Below are positions 10,795 through 22,700 of a DNA stretch of 64,000 bases, one piece after another. Made by a program: the position numbers and the translations under genes. The stretch is from Doryteuthis pealeii (lineage: Eukaryota; Mollusca; Cephalopoda; Myopsida; Loliginidae): NCBI GenBank assembly GCA_023376005.1, contig CM042157.1:56469221-56533220 (forward strand). The letters are read 5' to 3'. The stretch's first letter is position 1, and each line of letters begins with the position of its first letter. The notes beneath the pieces were generated by a model. It was not told the DNA's origin. It saw only the letters and a program-made list of their open reading frames with translations, and searched no databases.

Positions 10795-10990
10795 CTGCTG
10801 TTACACTCAGAAATGTGCAGTTCATGCTAGGTCACCAAAGTTAAGCAGCCTTGAGCATGTTCAATACTTAACTGGGTGACCATTTAAGCAATAGCAGGTA
10901 CTGTAAGCAACCTGATCCGCTTGTTTATCCAAATGACTTGATTCAGCATTAAATACCCTGAAAAGGGTTGATATGCCATAAAAGAAAACT
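10795..10990 (+). mobile_element. 5S rRNA-derived SINE
   Basis: The head 'aggtcaccaaagttaagcagcc', followed by 'aatacttaactgggtgacc' and 'gcaggtactgtaagc', follows the central and 3' part of 5S rRNA, including its internal promoter region. It is followed by the tail 'aaaagggttgatatgccata', which also ends other repeats in the window. Copies are at 22060-22145 (minus) and 26865-27020 (plus). Confidence 0.75.
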
Positions 10991-11107
10991 ATCATCGACC
11001 AGAAATGTGCTGGTTCTGTCAAAAGAGATTATTACATCTACAGATTGTTGAAATTACAATTTGAAGTGTGCCCAGTTGTATCAGAGCCACATAAACATTT
11101 ATAAAAT

Positions 11108-11446
11108 TTACTTATGTGCAGCAGCTGCGGCGGCTACCTGTTGTGCTTTTTTCATCTTCTGCAATGTTGTTTGCATTTCTTCACGTTTAGCCTTGGCTCG
11201 CAGATGAGTTCCTAGCCTCTTTTTGCGGAACTTCAAGGCTCTCTTATCCTTAGAGATCCTCAACAACTCCTAACACCGTTTCTCATAGGGAGAAAATCCT
11301 ACTACTTCACGTACAAGATCCCTCACAAATTTAAGATGTCTGGATGATCTGTTCTTTCGTCGGGAAGGTTTCAATTTACGGCCAGGTAATGTAGTAACCT
11401 TGTGGCCTTTGTTGAGACCGATTGCCAAATTGTAACGGAGAGTCAT
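11108..11446 (-). pseudogene. Ribosomal protein L36 (eL36) processed pseudogene
   Basis: The minus strand from the ATG at 11446 to the TAA at 11108 reads as an intronless eL36 protein of about 112 residues. It has the family's N-terminus ([15 protein letters not shown]), central [19 protein letters not shown], then [25 protein letters not shown] and an alanine-rich C-terminus. The usual length is about 105. Codon 59 (11270-11272) is TAG, where the family has a residue just before ELL, so the product would be truncated. Lack of introns and the internal stop point to a retrocopy. I saw no clear poly-A tail or target-site duplication. Confidence 0.85.
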
Positions 11447-11925
11447 TCTTCTTATTCGGTAAAAATGGCGGAATATCTCTCTATGTCGACTTGTTTAAGG
11501 AGACAGAATGACTTGTAAAATGTGCAGCCTATTGCTTTCGGGAAATACATTAATATTGGGGACATGTGTAAATATATGCTATATGTAACATAAAATGAAC
11601 ATCAAAGACCTCCGTGCAACAATTACAGTTTCACCAGCCTTAAAAAATGTTTCATTAGCAAAAACACGCCATGCTATGATCGTAACTAATCTTATCTTAA
11701 AAAAATAAAAATGGTAAGAAATTAACTAGGTGCAGCTATCATTACGACTAGATTAATTTTACTTGCACCACACAGATGACAGTTTAAAATATAGGATGTA
11801 TTTCTGCCACACCTTGTATATCTAAATTCACATCTACTTGTAACTACATTGTTGCCACAGCTTTTATGGGATTTGTGTGTATATAACATACACAAATATA
11901 GATATCTCCCCGATTCACTAAGTCA
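11447..11925. other. Non-coding DNA
   Basis: No supported feature. 'ccacaccttgtata' at about 11807-11820 resembles a mariner-type terminus. Confidence 0.4.
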
Positions 11926-11929
11926 CCAA

Positions 11930-12720
11930 ATTCAAGTTGCCCAGGCACCGCAATGAACGGAGGGCCAACCGGACGTGAACGGGGCGAGGCACTAAATCAA
12001 GTGACGAATTTTCGTTTTTGCGCACCTAGGCTCGCGCAACCCAGAAATAAAAAATAATATTAGAAACAGAATTTGGATTTCCGACCAATAAAAAACGTTC
12101 CCCCAAAATTCGTGGAAAGGGCTTTCTGGAGCCTACCCTTTTGCTATAAAAACAAGCCGACTAAAAGTTAGTCAGCGGATCACAGGCGGTCGTGCAAGGA
12201 AGGTCGGCTCGTCCCAATCCAAGTCAAAGAAATCCCGCAGCGCCAGACCATACCACACACGGTGTAACGCAAACCAGAGATACCCGGGCGGCCTACCAGT
12301 CCACATCGCAAGGAAGCCGGCGACACGAATTCTACACCTCAGGTCAACCGATCGATATCTCTCACCTACCCCATAACCTCATGACCGACCGACACTCTTA
12401 AGGGGGCGAACGACTACGAATCCTATACCACCTTAAATCAAACTACGGCGACTATCATCTGAAATCCTGACTACCAACTCACTTCGGCCACGAAATGCTA
12501 ACATCGGATCTTCTGCCCACATCAACTAACTTCTGACTACTATCACTGGGACTTCTCTATACCTCACGACCTCCATTACGACCTTCCCGACCACCGAACA
12601 CCAAGCGTTCTGCAGACATTGCTACTCACACCACACCGACTACCACCAATATCTGACATTCTTCTTAACCCATTTCAACCGTATAACCTTTGTGTTTTTA
12701 ATACATTGCTAACTTAAAAT
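11930..12720 (+). other. LTR-like promoter region, unclassified
   Basis: This GC-richer block contains a CCAAT motif ('ccgaccaataaaaa'), a TATA motif ('gctataaaaacaag' at about 12142) and no protein. It resembles in layout the blocks at 19060-19610 and 28880-29500, which have CCAAT then TATA about 80 bp later. It may be a solo LTR, but I could not define its ends. Confidence 0.35.
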
Positions 12721-13109
12721 CTGTGTTTGTTTTTTCTTTGCCACCATACACTTCTTACGTAACACTGTTTATTACATGTATTTGGTGCAAGGATATCAGC
12801 TTCTCAACATCAGGCTGAAAAAAAATCGAAGTAGAAGTCTTAGATCTTAGTGTTCAATAATTTTCAATTGATTTCTTTGCTGAGCGGCTGTTCTGCAGCC
12901 TTGTTCTAATAAATATGATATCGGGTTGACATTTTAAAAAATACATTGTTCCACCATTCAGAATAGCGGAAATGTTGTTCCTGCCAAAATTCTTAAAACA
13001 ATTGTTTGAACTTTGGCCATAGTTCAATGACATTTTGGAGTTAAATCAATTCGTCTTCCTTTATTTCGACCTCATTATTGTTGATATCTAAAACTCCCCA
13101 ATATATTCC

Positions 13110-13330
13110 GCACCGTCGACGGAGCTTAGAATACGCTGACTGTATCCTCTGCAGAGGGTCAAAAAAATCCAATCCCCAAAAAGGATGTCCTGGTATGACA
13201 TTAAACTGTATCTGATGGTGAGGCTGCTGTTCTGGAGAACTGGGGAGTTTGGAGTACCTTTTTCTTGTTACTCCGAGTCCCTCTCTGAGCCGTAGTGTCC
13301 CATTTAGGGTCCCATCTATGTGTTAAAATA
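13110..13330 (+). repeat. Dispersed repeat D (SINE-like), copy
   Basis: 'cttagaatacgctgactgtatcc', 'ggtatgacattaaactgtatctgatggtgaggc' and 'ctgagccgtagtgtccca' recur at 22735, 38360, 49480 and, inverted, at 63770. The family is unknown. Confidence 0.65.
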
Positions 13331-13799
13331 TCTTTTTGAAAAATATTCTTTAGGATCAACTACAAAAAATGTAAATATGAACGTAAAATGAACGCAATTC
13401 CCTAACTTTTAGACATGAAATGACCTTAGACGAATAAACATGCCATCTAAACCAATGTCACATCTCACATCTCCGGACTCTTCGTGATCTAACAGGGAAA
13501 GACAGGGAATTTTAAAACTGAAGATGGGGGACTAATCACTCCTCAAAACTAATTAAAACTCATTAGCCTATTGCCTTCATCACAGAGATATATTTATATA
13601 TAAAAAAGAAATTGAAAATGATTTAACCAGAAGATGGTTTTCACTCAACAAATGGATATGCCACTTCACCAGTAGATTTTTTCGTCGTTTCTCTTAGGGC
13701 ATTTCATCTTTCTAAAAATATTTTTTCACAAAAGCTTTTTCTCCTAACGATGACTAAGGTCGAAACTAGATGAGAACAATGAAAAAAAATCGGACCACT

Positions 13800-14165
13800 T
13801 GTCCGTGACCCGTGATGCTTAAGGATGGAACCCTGGTGACTGAGCAGTCCATAACTTGCAACACTCCAATTTGGCCCCTACTTAAGCTTGATGGGCGGTT
13901 GGAGAAGATCCTCCCGATCAATCGGTTGATCGTGTCAAGCACTAGCAACTATATGATTTTCCCAACCCTATTGCACTTATGGCAAGCCCCAACCTTTTCT
14001 ATAATATATGTGCTAGAAGGCGGTGGTTGAGGGTTTTAATACCCTGGGTATGACGTTAAATTCTATGTTTGCGAGGTTCAAATTTTGGAGCTCTGGGGAA
14101 TGTGGAGTAGCTCTTCATCACCATTACACCCAGATCCATTCTGACCCGGAGTGACCTGTTAGGAT
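13800..14165 (+). repeat. Dispersed repeat D, longer copy
   Basis: It includes the 'gatgcttaaggatggaaccctggtgac' part, a 'gatcaatcggttgatc' segment, 'tatatgattttcccaaccctattg' and the terminal 'gacccggagtgacctgttagg'. It ends at a (TA)n run (14169-14219). Confidence 0.65.
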
Positions 14166-14220
<55 letters not shown>

Positions 14221-14468
14221 CAATAGAAATAAATGAGTTTTAAAATTGTGTTCAAAAATCAGTTTTAAAAAAATTAAGTACCCATCAAGAAGGGATAAAA
14301 AAAAGAAATAAGTCTGGGCTAGCAACCCAGCTTATGTAAAATTCAATGCTACAGAAACCACAACATTTACATACCCCCAGGGGATTCCAAGAGGGGGGAG
14401 CATGAGATCCCCGAAATTATTGATATTACGAAAACGAACACGGCTATAAATACAAGGACAGATTATCA

Positions 14469-14837
14469 TGCTCATGCGGGAAAATATGTCAAAATGAGCA
14501 CGGACTAAAGATCCATCAGGCCAGAACAAAATGTCAGGTCAAAATATCCGATCTGCAGTGCACAGGAGTTACTCTTGGTGTGACAAAGGAGGTGCAGGGT
14601 CGAGAGTCATACAACAGTGCCCAGTCCCTCCAAGCAGAAGGTATTGTAACCAAAACATTTAGAAAGATCAAATGACCAAAAGCCGCTAACAGAGACGCTT
14701 GGTAGGAGTTCGACCCCAAACATTGGCGAAATAACAAAGATTGCATTAAAAAGCTCAGTTGAATGGCGTCTATTGATGTTGTCTAAAATTATCATCAGTT
14801 ATGCTGAGGCGCAATTTGGATACCCCGTTTGTCTCAG
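14469..14837 (+). pseudogene. LINE ORF fragment (N-terminal zinc-finger region)
   Basis: The frame starting TGC at 14469 has the pattern CSCGKIC-X4-GLKIHQARTKC, a C2H2-type finger at the start of a widespread invertebrate and fish LINE polyprotein. A degraded linker follows (YNSAQSLQAEG) and at least five in-frame stops. The C-terminal part of what looks like the same LINE type lies at 61331-62720. It is dead. Confidence 0.65.
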
Positions 14838-16199
14838 CTAACTTAATTGTTATTTTCTTATTGTAAAAAAAAAAAGGTCTACCCGACCGTCAGGCTAATG
14901 CAATCCCAATGTATTATAAAAAAAAGTCTGAGCCACGAGAACCTGTTTTAAAACCTACCCTAAACGCTGATTGGCTTTAGCATTAACCAATCAGATGTTC
15001 AGCAGCCGAGGTATGCGTTGGCAAAATTGGTAAAGCCAGTTTCTTTCTGTTAACGTTGAACAAAACACGGGTAGCGCATTAGAGGGTGATCATCTCTAAT
15101 GGGGTCTAACTAGAGAGGGGTATTATGTTGGAAGACCCGAAACTCCCCAATGAACCAGTTAATAACATAACTGACGACGCTACCCAGCGCTGTTAAGTCA
15201 GACGTATCTTAAACAAACAATTTAAAAAATTAGTTTTAAAAAAATTGAGTAAACCATCAAGAATGAATAAAACCAAACGTCTTCGGCGTAAGATAACCGA
15301 ACAAGGGTTGACATACCGTAAAATACAACGAACCAACCAACCAACCAACCAACCAACCGAGCATATAGCTCGAGTATTGTGTTTGTGGCGATAGGTGACA
15401 AAACTGGCCATCTTTGTTCTACTTAATTCAATTCAATTCATGATCCATGCAAATGAATATTTATATTCTTCGCCTTTTGCAGCCTGCTACCACAAAAATA
15501 CCTCGCTCTCCCCATGGCTTTAACCAACTTAAAAACAAGTGAAAAAACAAGCGAAAAAAAACAAACAAAACAATGCAACTCTATTTACAAAAAATATATA
15601 CGAATGAATGATATGGGGTGTGGTAAAATTGAGTAAAAGATTTCCAAGAAACAAAAAAATTTAACAGAACAAAATTGTGTGCCATTTGGTTTCCAACCCC
15701 TACAGATAGGGGGGACGAAACATGGTGGGGACTAAATTAAGTTAAATAAATAATTTAAACTGATAAGCTTATCTTAGTTCTTATCTGGTTCTTTTCTGGG
15801 TTGTGCATTTGTTTAAATTATTTACTGTCTGTCAGTGTCGGTGTGAGGGTTTTATATTTGCTTAATTATTTTGTTTAATGGCATATAAACTACTGTGGGC
15901 TATATAATGCCAAATTTATTTTTTTTGTTTGTTTTGTTGTTGTTGTTTTTATTTTTTTATTGTATATATGATTGTTACTAACCGTTAGTGTCAGTGCGAG
16001 GTTCTTGTGGTTGGTTATTAGGTTGATTATTTTGTTTAATGGCATATCAACTCTTGTGGGCTATTTAATGCCAAATCTTTTTTTTTTTTTTTGTATATAT
16101 GATTTTCACACGAATAGTTTGTGGGTAGATATTTTGGTTGGTTTGGTTTTATAAACTGTTAAAGATAATTTTTATACTTCATGTGTATTAATAAAATTA
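14838..16199. other. Mixed repeats, no gene
   Basis: It contains a (CAAC)n run at 15331-15358 within the repeat tail 'acaagggttgacataccgtaaaa' (15303-15326). Two copies of the inverse tail motif 'ggcatat(a/c)aactcttgtgggctat' lie at about 15882 and 16039. CCAAT-like motifs lie at 14970-14990. No protein-coding frame was recognised. Confidence 0.45.
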
Positions 16200-16560
16200 A
16201 TGAACTGGTGGTTGACCCTCAGCCACTGCCTTCTAGCGCCCATATGATAAAATAGTTGGACGTTTGCCATAAGAGCAATTTCAACAATACGGGACAATCA
16301 TATAGGTTCTAGGGTTTTACATGACCTGGCGATTGATCGGTTCAGGTCTATCCGACCGCCCGTCTAGCCCAAGTAAATGCCGAAGCGGAGTGTTACATGT
16401 CACGAGACCACTTAGTACCCGGGTCACAGAGTGCTCAGTTACCACGATCTTGTCCTCGGGTATTACGGGTTGCAACCCACGGCCAACAGGGAAGTGTAGT
16501 CGGTATATTCTACTGCCCCAGAATACAGGGCGGTGTTTGATGGGACTCTAGTCTACTACA
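16200..16560 (-). repeat. Dispersed repeat D (inverted copy)
   Basis: 'ggttgaccctcagccactgccttctagcgcc' and 'tttgccataagagcaat' are the reverse complement of the segment at 13975-14030 and 49410-49470. Confidence 0.6.
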
Positions 16561-16783
16561 TATCAATTTTAGTATTCATTGAAAATACATGAAACCAGCC
16601 CTTTCGGAATCCCCAACCAGGTTTGCTCCCATCGGTTGGTGTGGTCAGGAGTAATACGAGCCGGCGTTGCTGATCATTCCACCAGAAATTAAACATCTGT
16701 GGTTTTAGAAAAAAGAAAGAAATTGATTCACAATTATTTCGAGGGATTTTTTTAAAGAATCGTTCTAATGTTATGAAGGATTG

Positions 16784-16843
<60 letters not shown>

Positions 16844-16844
16844 A

Positions 16845-17044
16845 ATTCTTTTTGTTTTACATGTGCAACACGTGTTTCAGATCTTCTGGTATCTTCTTCA
16901 GGCTTTGGTTGATAATATGAAAATGAATTCTTATGTATATATATACACATACATGTAAGAATTCATTTTCATATTATCAACCAAAGCCTGAAGAAGATAC
17001 CAGAAGATCTGAAACACGTGTTGCACATGTAAAACAAAAAGAAT
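16845..17044. repeat. Perfect inverted repeat (89-bp arms, 22-bp loop)
   Basis: Arms 16845-16933 and 16956-17044 are exact reverse complements. The left arm follows a (TA)n run (16791-16840). The arms contain CUGAAGA...GAAACACGUGUU, the core of a hammerhead-like motif with stem II AGAU/AUCU, but stem I has only 2 bp. It lies 140 bp before the GDA start codon. Confidence 0.9.
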
Positions 17045-17159
17045 AAAAAAAATTTTTCTGAGAACAAAATACATTTTGCGGACCTTCCTTTTTTATAAAA
17101 TATTGAATTTTCTCCCGTTGGAACCAGAACAACACTTTATATAATGAAATATTACTCTT

Positions 17160-17183
17160 GTTCGTCTCGTTTTAGTTGTAAAA
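17160..17183 (+). promoter_or_regulatory. GDA: Splice acceptor and short 5' UTR before GDA ATG
   Basis: A pyrimidine-rich stretch ends in 'ttttag' at 17175, eight bases before the ATG. This predicts that a separate 5' UTR exon, not located here, is spliced to position 17176. So the promoter is further upstream and cannot be placed from the sequence alone. Confidence 0.6.
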
Positions 17184-17291
17184 ATGGAAACGAAAAATAT
17201 GACCGTTTTTATTGGTTGCTTTGCTCATTCAACCTGGAAAACACCACTGGAAATATTACCAAACATGGCGATTGGAGTCTATAACGGAAAG
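17184..17291 (+). CDS. GDA: GDA coding exon 1 (residues 1-36)
   Basis: It opens with METKNMTVFIGCFAHSTW, matching the family's N-terminal strand, and ends at AAG|gtaagt in phase 0. Confidence 0.93.
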
Positions 17292-19636
17292 GTAAGTAAT
17301 GATTTGTGTGTGTGTGTGTGTGTTTATTCACCCCATCATGGTGTTAATATGTAACACAATGTCAGTTTAAAGCAGGACATTGCGAGGATCCTAAAAAAGA
17401 GAAAGGACTTATTTTGAAGAGCCCAATGAAAAATGCCTTTGGTAATATTTTAACAAGTTCCATAGAAATGCTTCCATTCACTATGCAGATGGGCGTGATG
17501 ATTGATTGATTCTAATGTCAGAACGTCTAGGCTTATTTTATTCCTAGTTATTAGGAAATCGCGTCCATTGGACGTTCATATTTATGTTCTTTTGTGTAGT
17601 TGTTTTTCAAAAGTTTTTTTATTTTATTTTACATACGAACCGTGTGCAAAATTTAAATAAAGCAACAGCTGCATAAAAATTTATTTAATAATAAAAAATA
17701 AATTTATTTGAACCTATCCTTCCAAAACATTACATTTCTGCTATGATTTTATAATGTTTAGGTGGGGTTGTGGTTGGTGCTAAATTAATATGAAAATATT
17801 TTGAGTTTTCCTTTTATGGGGCACATTTCACAGCTTTGGCTATTGCAATTTTGTAAAAATCTCTCAATCTCTCTCACCTAGTCAAAACGGACAGAAACAC
17901 AACTAGTGTATGTCTGGACATCCCAGTCCAGACATACACTAGTTGTGTTTCTGTCCGTTTGGATTAGGGGGTGGGGTAAAGCTCCCCCATCTATAGGCTT
18001 ATACGTGTGCCTTTACGCAGCCCCTATTATACTCGATATCCATAGAGGTGTTTGGCTCACCAGCCTTTTATATGTCCACGTGTGCCTATTTGCACTCCCA
18101 TGTCTAAATGGAGAGGCCTACTACGTGGCTCCTGTACGAAGTAAGTGATAACCTTTTGATGTAGGGCTTTCATCTCTTCGTTTAACTCAGGACTCTTCAA
18201 TGATTCTTTTCCTTAGGACGTTCGTCCTAGCTGTTTTGTATTGTATGTTAAGTATTGCTCAGACAATAAAGTCTGTATTTGTTATCTTATCTCTTTGGTG
18301 GTATTTGTTGTATAAATTCACCTGTGTTCATTATTAGTTACAGAAGTCATTACCACATTTAAATCATTTAAATGATGCTAATATTTTTTCTCAATCATCC
18401 TGTATATCAATCATCAATAATTATATTTTCTTTTTCTTTCTTTTTTTTAAATTCAAGATTTTGTTTATAGAAAAAAAGGAGAAATTGCCAAATCTTATAG
18501 AAGAGCACAACATTCCGAAAGAATGCATAAAGTACCTCAAGGAAAGGTGAGTTGATTATTGTAACAAGACCATATAATTAGTGAGTTCGATCCTTACTGG
18601 GTGCCTCATACTTCTGGCTTTTTGCTAAATCTAAGCTAAGCTTAGTAAATAACTATTTTAACCCGTACTTGGGTAAATTCCGTGGCGTAACAATTAGATT
18701 AGTAGACCATTGTTGGTAAGTTCGATCCTCACTGGTTGCCCCATACTTCTGGCCATGTGACACGTCTAAGTAAAGCTTAGTAAATAACTATCATAACCTG
18801 GTACTTGGGCCTATCACGTATGTAATTATTAACCCTTCTACACAAGCAGGATGTGACACAAGGTTAATTTTTAAGCAGAGTTGAACAGGTTTGAATTGAG
18901 ACTTTTCGTTCTCCTAAACCAGTTACCATACCGAGGTTAAAGTCCCCAGTCTTCTCTACTGTTTACCTATGAATACATAACGATTGTAACCCGTATTTGG
19001 GTACCTCACGCGGTGTAATTGTTAGCAATGTAGATTATTAAAAGTAATAGTTGCGTCTTTCTTATTAGTCTGTGGTGAGTCGGAAGTTAACGCTATGAAA
19101 GCAGAATCAAAATGACGAAAATAAGAAGTCTGCGCATAGAATCAGCGCAGGTAGAAAGAAAAAAATAGAAATATTAAAAATGACAATTTTCAACCAATCA
19201 GAAGTGTTCGCCCCTTAAAAAAAAGAAGTAAAAAAAAAAAAGAAGACCGATTTCGATCCTAGGGAGTTCTATAAAAAAGTGAAGGGTTTCAGAGAACAGT
19301 TCAGAAGACAAACTTATGCCTAATTAGTCCATGTCACTCGACTCCGAAATATTTGCCTACCGCTGAAGGTATTACAAGCTATATCTTTCTCTCTCTAAAG
19401 GTTACTTCACTGCTGATATATTGAGCATTACCCTTTCTTTCTCATTTGGAGTTAACTCAACACTTTCTTCTTCTAATTACATGAACTTTTAAAAAAGCAT
19501 ATTCTGCAGGACTTTGATCAGTATTTTTGACTACTGTAATCTATTTGTTTTAATACACATATTACTTGTTGAATTTATGAGTTATTTGTTTTCCTGTCTT
19601 AATATATGTGACCTTATGGTGTGTTTGTTGTAATTA

Positions 19637-19722
<86 letters not shown>

Positions 19723-22700
19723 TGTTTAATTGGAGTCGTACCTAATTTTTGAAAATTAATTAATTAATAATGAATTAGGCGGGAATACCTATTAAATGTA
19801 TGGCTAAACAAATCGAGAAAAATCAATCTCTGTATGTACATTTCGGCCTATTAGGCCTCATCAGCAGAGCTATAGATCGGAAGACCGCCCTGTGCGTGAT
19901 TTGAAACCGGACTGCCAAGCTGACAGGCCGATCCCACAACCCCAACACCAAACGAACTTCTTAGATTTTATGATTTGTTTAGAGTAGGTTAACATTCCTC
20001 TTCTAGTGACTTTTATTACACGACGATGTGGTAAGTTGTAAACAAGGTTTGTTTAGAATGGCTTTTTGCCGATTTTTTCAGCTTGGTAGTCCATTCTAAA
20101 CAAACCTTGTTTACAACTTACCACATCGTCGTGTAATAAAAGTCACTAGAAGATTGTTTATTTCAAATGTATTTTGGTAATGTCCGTTGAAAGAATATTG
20201 GCTTTCTTAAGAATCTCTTATAGTTATTTACTAAGCTTAGCTTAGATGCGGCACAAGGCCAGAAGTTTGGGGCGCCCAGTGAGAATCGTACTCACTACCA
20301 ATGGTCTGCCAATCTAGCTCGCTAACCATTACACCACGTGAATCTCTTATATCAACGTCTTTCCACTTTGAATTGTTTGCTTCAAATTAGTTGGCACCAA
20401 GGCGACACTTAAAGCGACTGGGGTCCACGACTGGAGTCGGACATGTTAAGACCTAAATTACTACTAAATAACAATTACAGAGAATTTTTTTTGGTAAGGA
20501 ACTTGTTAGTTATGTCCTATAATTAGTTATTAACTACATATCATTATTAAGGAAACAGTTTACAATTATTGATTTATTTACACAAAATCAAAGGCACAAA
20601 TAAAGAACAAAAATAACCACTTGTATTATTTGTATTATTCGGACTATTGTCCTCATCTTTATTGTTATTTGTACAACATTTCGACCGATATGCCCTGCGA
20701 CTTTCTTCAGGTATTTCTTCTCGGGAACCTTCTTGTCGTAATCGGGAACCTTCTTGTCGTAATCGGGAGCCATCACGGAACTTTAAACCTAACCCTTTAT
20801 TCAGTCCACGGGGGTATCGAGTCCGAGAAGGTTCCCGAGGCCGAGAAGAAATACTTGAAGAAGGTCGGAGGGCACATCAGCCGAAACCTTGTCCAAATAA
20901 TAATGAAGATGAGGACAAAAGTCCAAATAATATAAATAATACTAATCATCAAGCCTCATCTCAAAAATGCAGAGAAATAGTAAAAATAACCATTTGTTTT
21001 ATTACTTGAAAATCTATGAATTACCAATACTAATTCTTTAGATAAAATCTTAAGACTAATTAACTAATTACTGGACATTAATAACATATTCCTTACTAAG
21101 AAATTTATCTTTAATTGTTATTTAATAGAAATTTAGGTCGTCCACATGTCCGCTCCCAGTTGCATGATTGCAAGGTCTTTGCAGAGGCACATGATGTAAT
21201 GATTAACATCTTAGAAAATGGACACGGAAAGACAAGTTAGTTAAAGAGCTCCTCCACCTCTCCCCACTCCTCCTCCTTCATTAAGGATATCTGTGTACAG
21301 ACTATGAGGAATAATATACAGGTACACAAATCAAAGTAACAAGGGAAAAGCATATGTACCTTTAACCAATTTTATTAAAATGTAAAATGACTGTGTGACG
21401 AGATCCCAAATATACGAGGCTTACTCCTCGGAGCCGAAACCAGTTAAGAGAACATTCTTACCACTTAACAAGGGACGTCTTCTCCCCACTTCCTATCCCC
21501 TGGGCTGTGACAGAGAACACGAGGTGAGTGGCCCGCCGTATTCTCGAAGGAAGCGGGCTAGGCTTTGCCTGGCATGTGGAATCGAACCCGCGTCCTTCGG
21601 AATGCGAACGGGCGACACATTGGCACTGAATTCAAGATACTACTGTCCCGGATGTAAGCGCCAGGTGCCCGGATGATGGCTACGAGGATTCCGGCAGGTA
21701 GGATTGGCTCGGGAATCTCGTGCGTGTGGTGCAGACACCTGGATGTTGAAGGAAAATCTTGTATAAGTAGAGGTGGGGTGACGACAGCAGAGAGTTGCGA
21801 TTTTTTCAGATGATAATAGAGTTGGTGATTGGACGACGACGACGGATTTTTTTTGTGCTGTAGATTTTGTGACGGCGACGACATTGTTGACCCCCCCTCT
21901 CTTCAATAAGTCGAATTTATTTTCCCCCTCTATTTTCTTTTCTTTTTCGTACCAGATGGGCATAGGAGAGTTCTAGCCCCTACAATAGTAATAAATGTTA
22001 GACAGTTACTGCCTGATAATCATGAACGAATATGTTGGTATTTTTCATAGCTTTAACTAGTATACATTCTACAGTACCTGCTGATTCTCAGTGATCACCC
22101 ATGCAAATACTGATCAGGCTCATTGCTGCTTAATTTTAGCGATGCTAATAAGAAATGATGTTTTCGGCGTGACTTGAAGTCCTTAACTCAGGGGTGCCCA
22201 AACCTTTGGCAAAGAGGGCCAAATTTGATGAAGTGAAGATGCCTGAGTACCAATAGTTCTTTTGGGGTTTTTAACCACAAAATTGCATGCAAATATACAC
22301 TTCGATGACTTCCGGTATGTTGTCGGGAGTTCTTCCGGAAATCTCCGATTCGCTAAGGGTCCCATCGTAAACAAGCACCAAAAGGATTTTGCTAAAATTA
22401 AATCTATCAGAAGTGAAAATCTCCATAAAACATTGTTTATGTTTACAAATAAACCGGAAAGAAAGCAAAAAGTGTGATGATTTTAACTTTTTACGATTTT
22501 ACGTATTATGGTCCAAATCGTTCGGGGTGAATCGGCGTGTACGCTGTTTTACACTGCTCTAGCGGGCCGTAAATGATACATTATAAGACCGAAGCTGCGA
22601 ACCATAATAAATCTTTGGACTGTCTTAACTGAATCTGTTAGAGACAAGTTTAAACTTTGATATCGAAAATAATGATTTTCATGATATTGGTTTCTTTGGT

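Noticed and set aside
10800..10910. A 5S rRNA gene
   Set aside because: Only the central and 3' part resembles 5S, with many changes, and a SINE tail follows.
11108..11446. A functional eL36 gene
   Set aside because: In-frame TAG at codon 59 and no introns.
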